DNA of 28,907 bases from JAYTJL01 sp043731125 (GTDB taxonomy: Bacteria > Patescibacteriota > Saccharimonadia > Saccharimonadales > UBA10212). Made by a program: the position numbers and the translations under genes. The stretch spans positions 1 to 28,907 of the forward strand of contig JAYTJL010000038.1 in the NCBI GenBank assembly GCA_043731125.1, given 5' to 3'. Below are positions 27,675 through 28,907 of this stretch, piece after piece. Numbering within the stretch: position 1 is the stretch's first letter; every line of letters begins with the position of its first letter. The notes below the pieces were generated by a model. It was given only the letters and a program-made list of their open reading frames with translations, made no database searches and was not told where the DNA came from.

Positions 27675-28907
27675 TTACTTGAATTCCTTTCTGAGCCAGT
27701 CGTCTAGACTACCTGCACCGCCACCGCTGAGGCACAATACTAAGTCGCCCGTAGATAGGTGTCTGTTAATGGTGGATTTAAGGTCATCGTTGAGTTCTCT
27801 TGGATGGGCTTTGGCCTTGGAGGTGTCACTGAGCGATCCTATGAGTACTAACGGCGTTAAGACTTCCTGAGCTGGGTCTTCTCTGGCTAGAAAACTTGGC
27901 ACCCAATACAGCTGGTTGACGTTGTCAAAAAGGTATTTGTGAAGGTCTTTAGTGTGGTGCATCCGGCGGTCGGTAAGAGGTTCGTAAACAACCACTAATT
28001 TTTGGTTAGGCTGAAGCGATTCTTTAGCAACATCCAGCGCGCCAGCGATTTTCTCTGGTGTGTGTGCGTAGTCGGAATAAAGATTTTCCACTATTTTTTC
28101 AAAACGTCTTGAAACGCCGGGAAAAATACTCAGGCAAGCAAGTATCTTTTCCATGGGCTCTTTGGTGAGCTTGTGAACAGCGTTTGCTACAAGCCAGGCG
28201 TCTAGTCGATTGTACTTGCCTACCAGTTGTATTTTTTGGCCCGGGTCATCACTACCCAATACTAGGTAAGTGTCATCCGCTTTAACGTTGAGTCTAGCCG
28301 CGTCGTCGTCTAGCATCACTTTCCACTGACTCTGACTTAGGAATTGCAAAAAGGCGGAATTATAGTCATCTTGGGTTGGAAAAATCTCGTGGTGATCCCA
28401 GCTAATTCCAGAAAGCACAGAAACATAAGGGTGAAATGCTAGGAAATTTCGATCAAATTCATCGCATTCGTAAATGAAATACTCACTACTGGGCTCAAAA
28501 TGGCCAATATCACCAAAACTCAACTTTACTCCCACCGAATAACTGATCGGAATATTCAGTTGCTTGAATACCCAAATAGCCATTGCTGTAGTCGTTGTTT
28601 TTCCGTGTGTACCAGCAATTGCAAAAAGCTTTAGATTATTTTGCGACAAAATCTCATTCAGTAGACTATCGCGTTTAGTCATTTTAATGCCGTTTGCCTT
28701 ACAAAATTCAAATTCCGGATGATTGGGGTATTCTTTCTCTACCGCTGAACTGTATACATACCAATCAATAGGGTTTTTAGCATGGGCATTGGATATATAT
28801 TCATCGCTCACCCCTATCCCCACGTCTTGAATGCCGTTTAGGGCGAGAAGTTGTAGATAAGGACTGCCATCTGCTTTGTCAGACCCACTCACCGTATTGC
28901 CAGTCTG
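27675..28907 (-). CDS. murC: UDP-N-acetylmuramate-alanine ligase-like Mur ligase, 5' end beyond the window
   Basis: At least 411 codons. The frame remains open through the window's right edge, and the internal GTG at 28892 is not the start: upstream codons read into VSGSDK, the end of the MurC N-terminal Rossmann domain. Visible are ATP loop AIAGTHGKTTTTA, ECDEFDRNFLAFHP, SWDHHEIFPT (conserved His pair), GVSRRFE and DYAHTPEKI. It adds the first L-Ala to UDP-MurNAc in the cytosol. A CLSGGGAGSLDDWL tail closes the protein. The pair with the EEP gene abuts. Confidence 0.88.
   Translation of the reverse strand, partial: QTGNTVSGSDKADGSPYLQLLALNGIQDVGIGVSDEYISNAHAKNPIDWYVYSSAVEKEYPNHPEFEFCKANGIKMTKRDSLLNEILSQNNLKLFAIAGTHGKTTTTAMAIWVFKQLNIPISYSVGVKLSFGDIGHFEPSSEYFIYECDEFDRNFLAFHPYVSVLSGISWDHHEIFPTQDDYNSAFLQFLSQSQWKVMLDDDAARLNVKADDTYLVLGSDDPGQKIQLVGKYNRLDAWLVANAVHKLTKEPMEKILACLSIFPGVSRRFEKIVENLYSDYAHTPEKIAGALDVAKESLQPNQKLVVVYEPLTDRRMHHTKDLHKYLFDNVNQLYWVPSFLAREDPAQEVLTPLVLIGSLSDTSKAKAHPRELNDDLKSTINRHLSTGDLVLCLSGGGAGSLDDWLRKEFK

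Noticed and set aside
28890..28892. GTG as the start of murC
   Set aside because: The frame is open past the window edge and the family needs about 30 more N-terminal residues with a Gly-rich loop.

Overview
This 28.9-kb window reads as a chromosomal segment of a Patescibacteria/CPR bacterium, most likely Candidatus Saccharibacteria (TM7). The evidence is indirect. Genes are compact, with abutting or overlapping ends. Several promoters sit almost on top of start codons. A tRNA carries a group I intron. Many proteins of unknown function sit beside a minimal set of envelope, translation and redox genes. UGA is used as a stop (for example the CBS gene ending at 20094), so this is code 11 and not the UGA-Gly code of Gracilibacteria/Absconditabacteria. 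The lineage call rests on gene content and style, not on a phylogeny.

Layout. 37-4879: a GtrA-like membrane protein, a LexA-type DNA-binding protein without the protease half, an ExoD-family membrane protein, a secreted protein with a double-psi-barrel-like end, a two-gene ABC-2 exporter and a small HNH protein. 4893-5458: one transcription unit with a strong promoter, a structured leader, a tRNA-Asn(GUU) interrupted in the anticodon loop by a 236-nt group I intron, and a strong terminator. 5569-9526: a DUF4386-like membrane protein, an XRE regulator/membrane protein pair, and a redox operon (thioredoxin-like, DipZ-like CcdA-redoxin fusion, glutaredoxin). This 4.2-kb block is bounded by two copies of the tRNA-Asn 3'-end region, as if it had been inserted at the tRNA. 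9654-13377: uppP, an unknown gene on the minus strand, then a cobalamin riboswitch whose terminator U-tract touches the start codon of an unrecognised 464-aa zinc-ribbon protein. 13374-18841 (minus strand): a Kef/CPA2 antiporter, a divergent NRAMP-related transporter, a DsbA-like oxidoreductase and two adjacent beta-carbonic-anhydrase-like genes. 19051-28907: a CBS-domain membrane protein, aspS with nondiscriminating-type signature residues, an alpha/beta hydrolase, a TsaC/Sua5-type protein, a PEGA/propeller-like membrane protein, MazG, an AlkA-type glycosylase, a tail-anchored protein, an EEP-family phosphohydrolase and a partial murC cut by the window edge.

How it works together. tRNA-Asn and an aspartyl-tRNA synthetase of apparent nondiscriminating type suggest that Asn-tRNA is made by transamidation. 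DipZ, two thioredoxin-fold proteins and DsbA form an extracytoplasmic thiol system. UppP and MurC serve peptidoglycan synthesis.

The least expected signals are four: the intron-bearing tRNA-Asn; a 72-bp hairpin repeat shared, in inverted orientation and with a compensatory base-pair change, between the tRNA leader and the cobalamin riboswitch; the B12 riboswitch in front of an orphan gene; and intergenic arrays of degenerate heptanucleotides in at least seven gaps.
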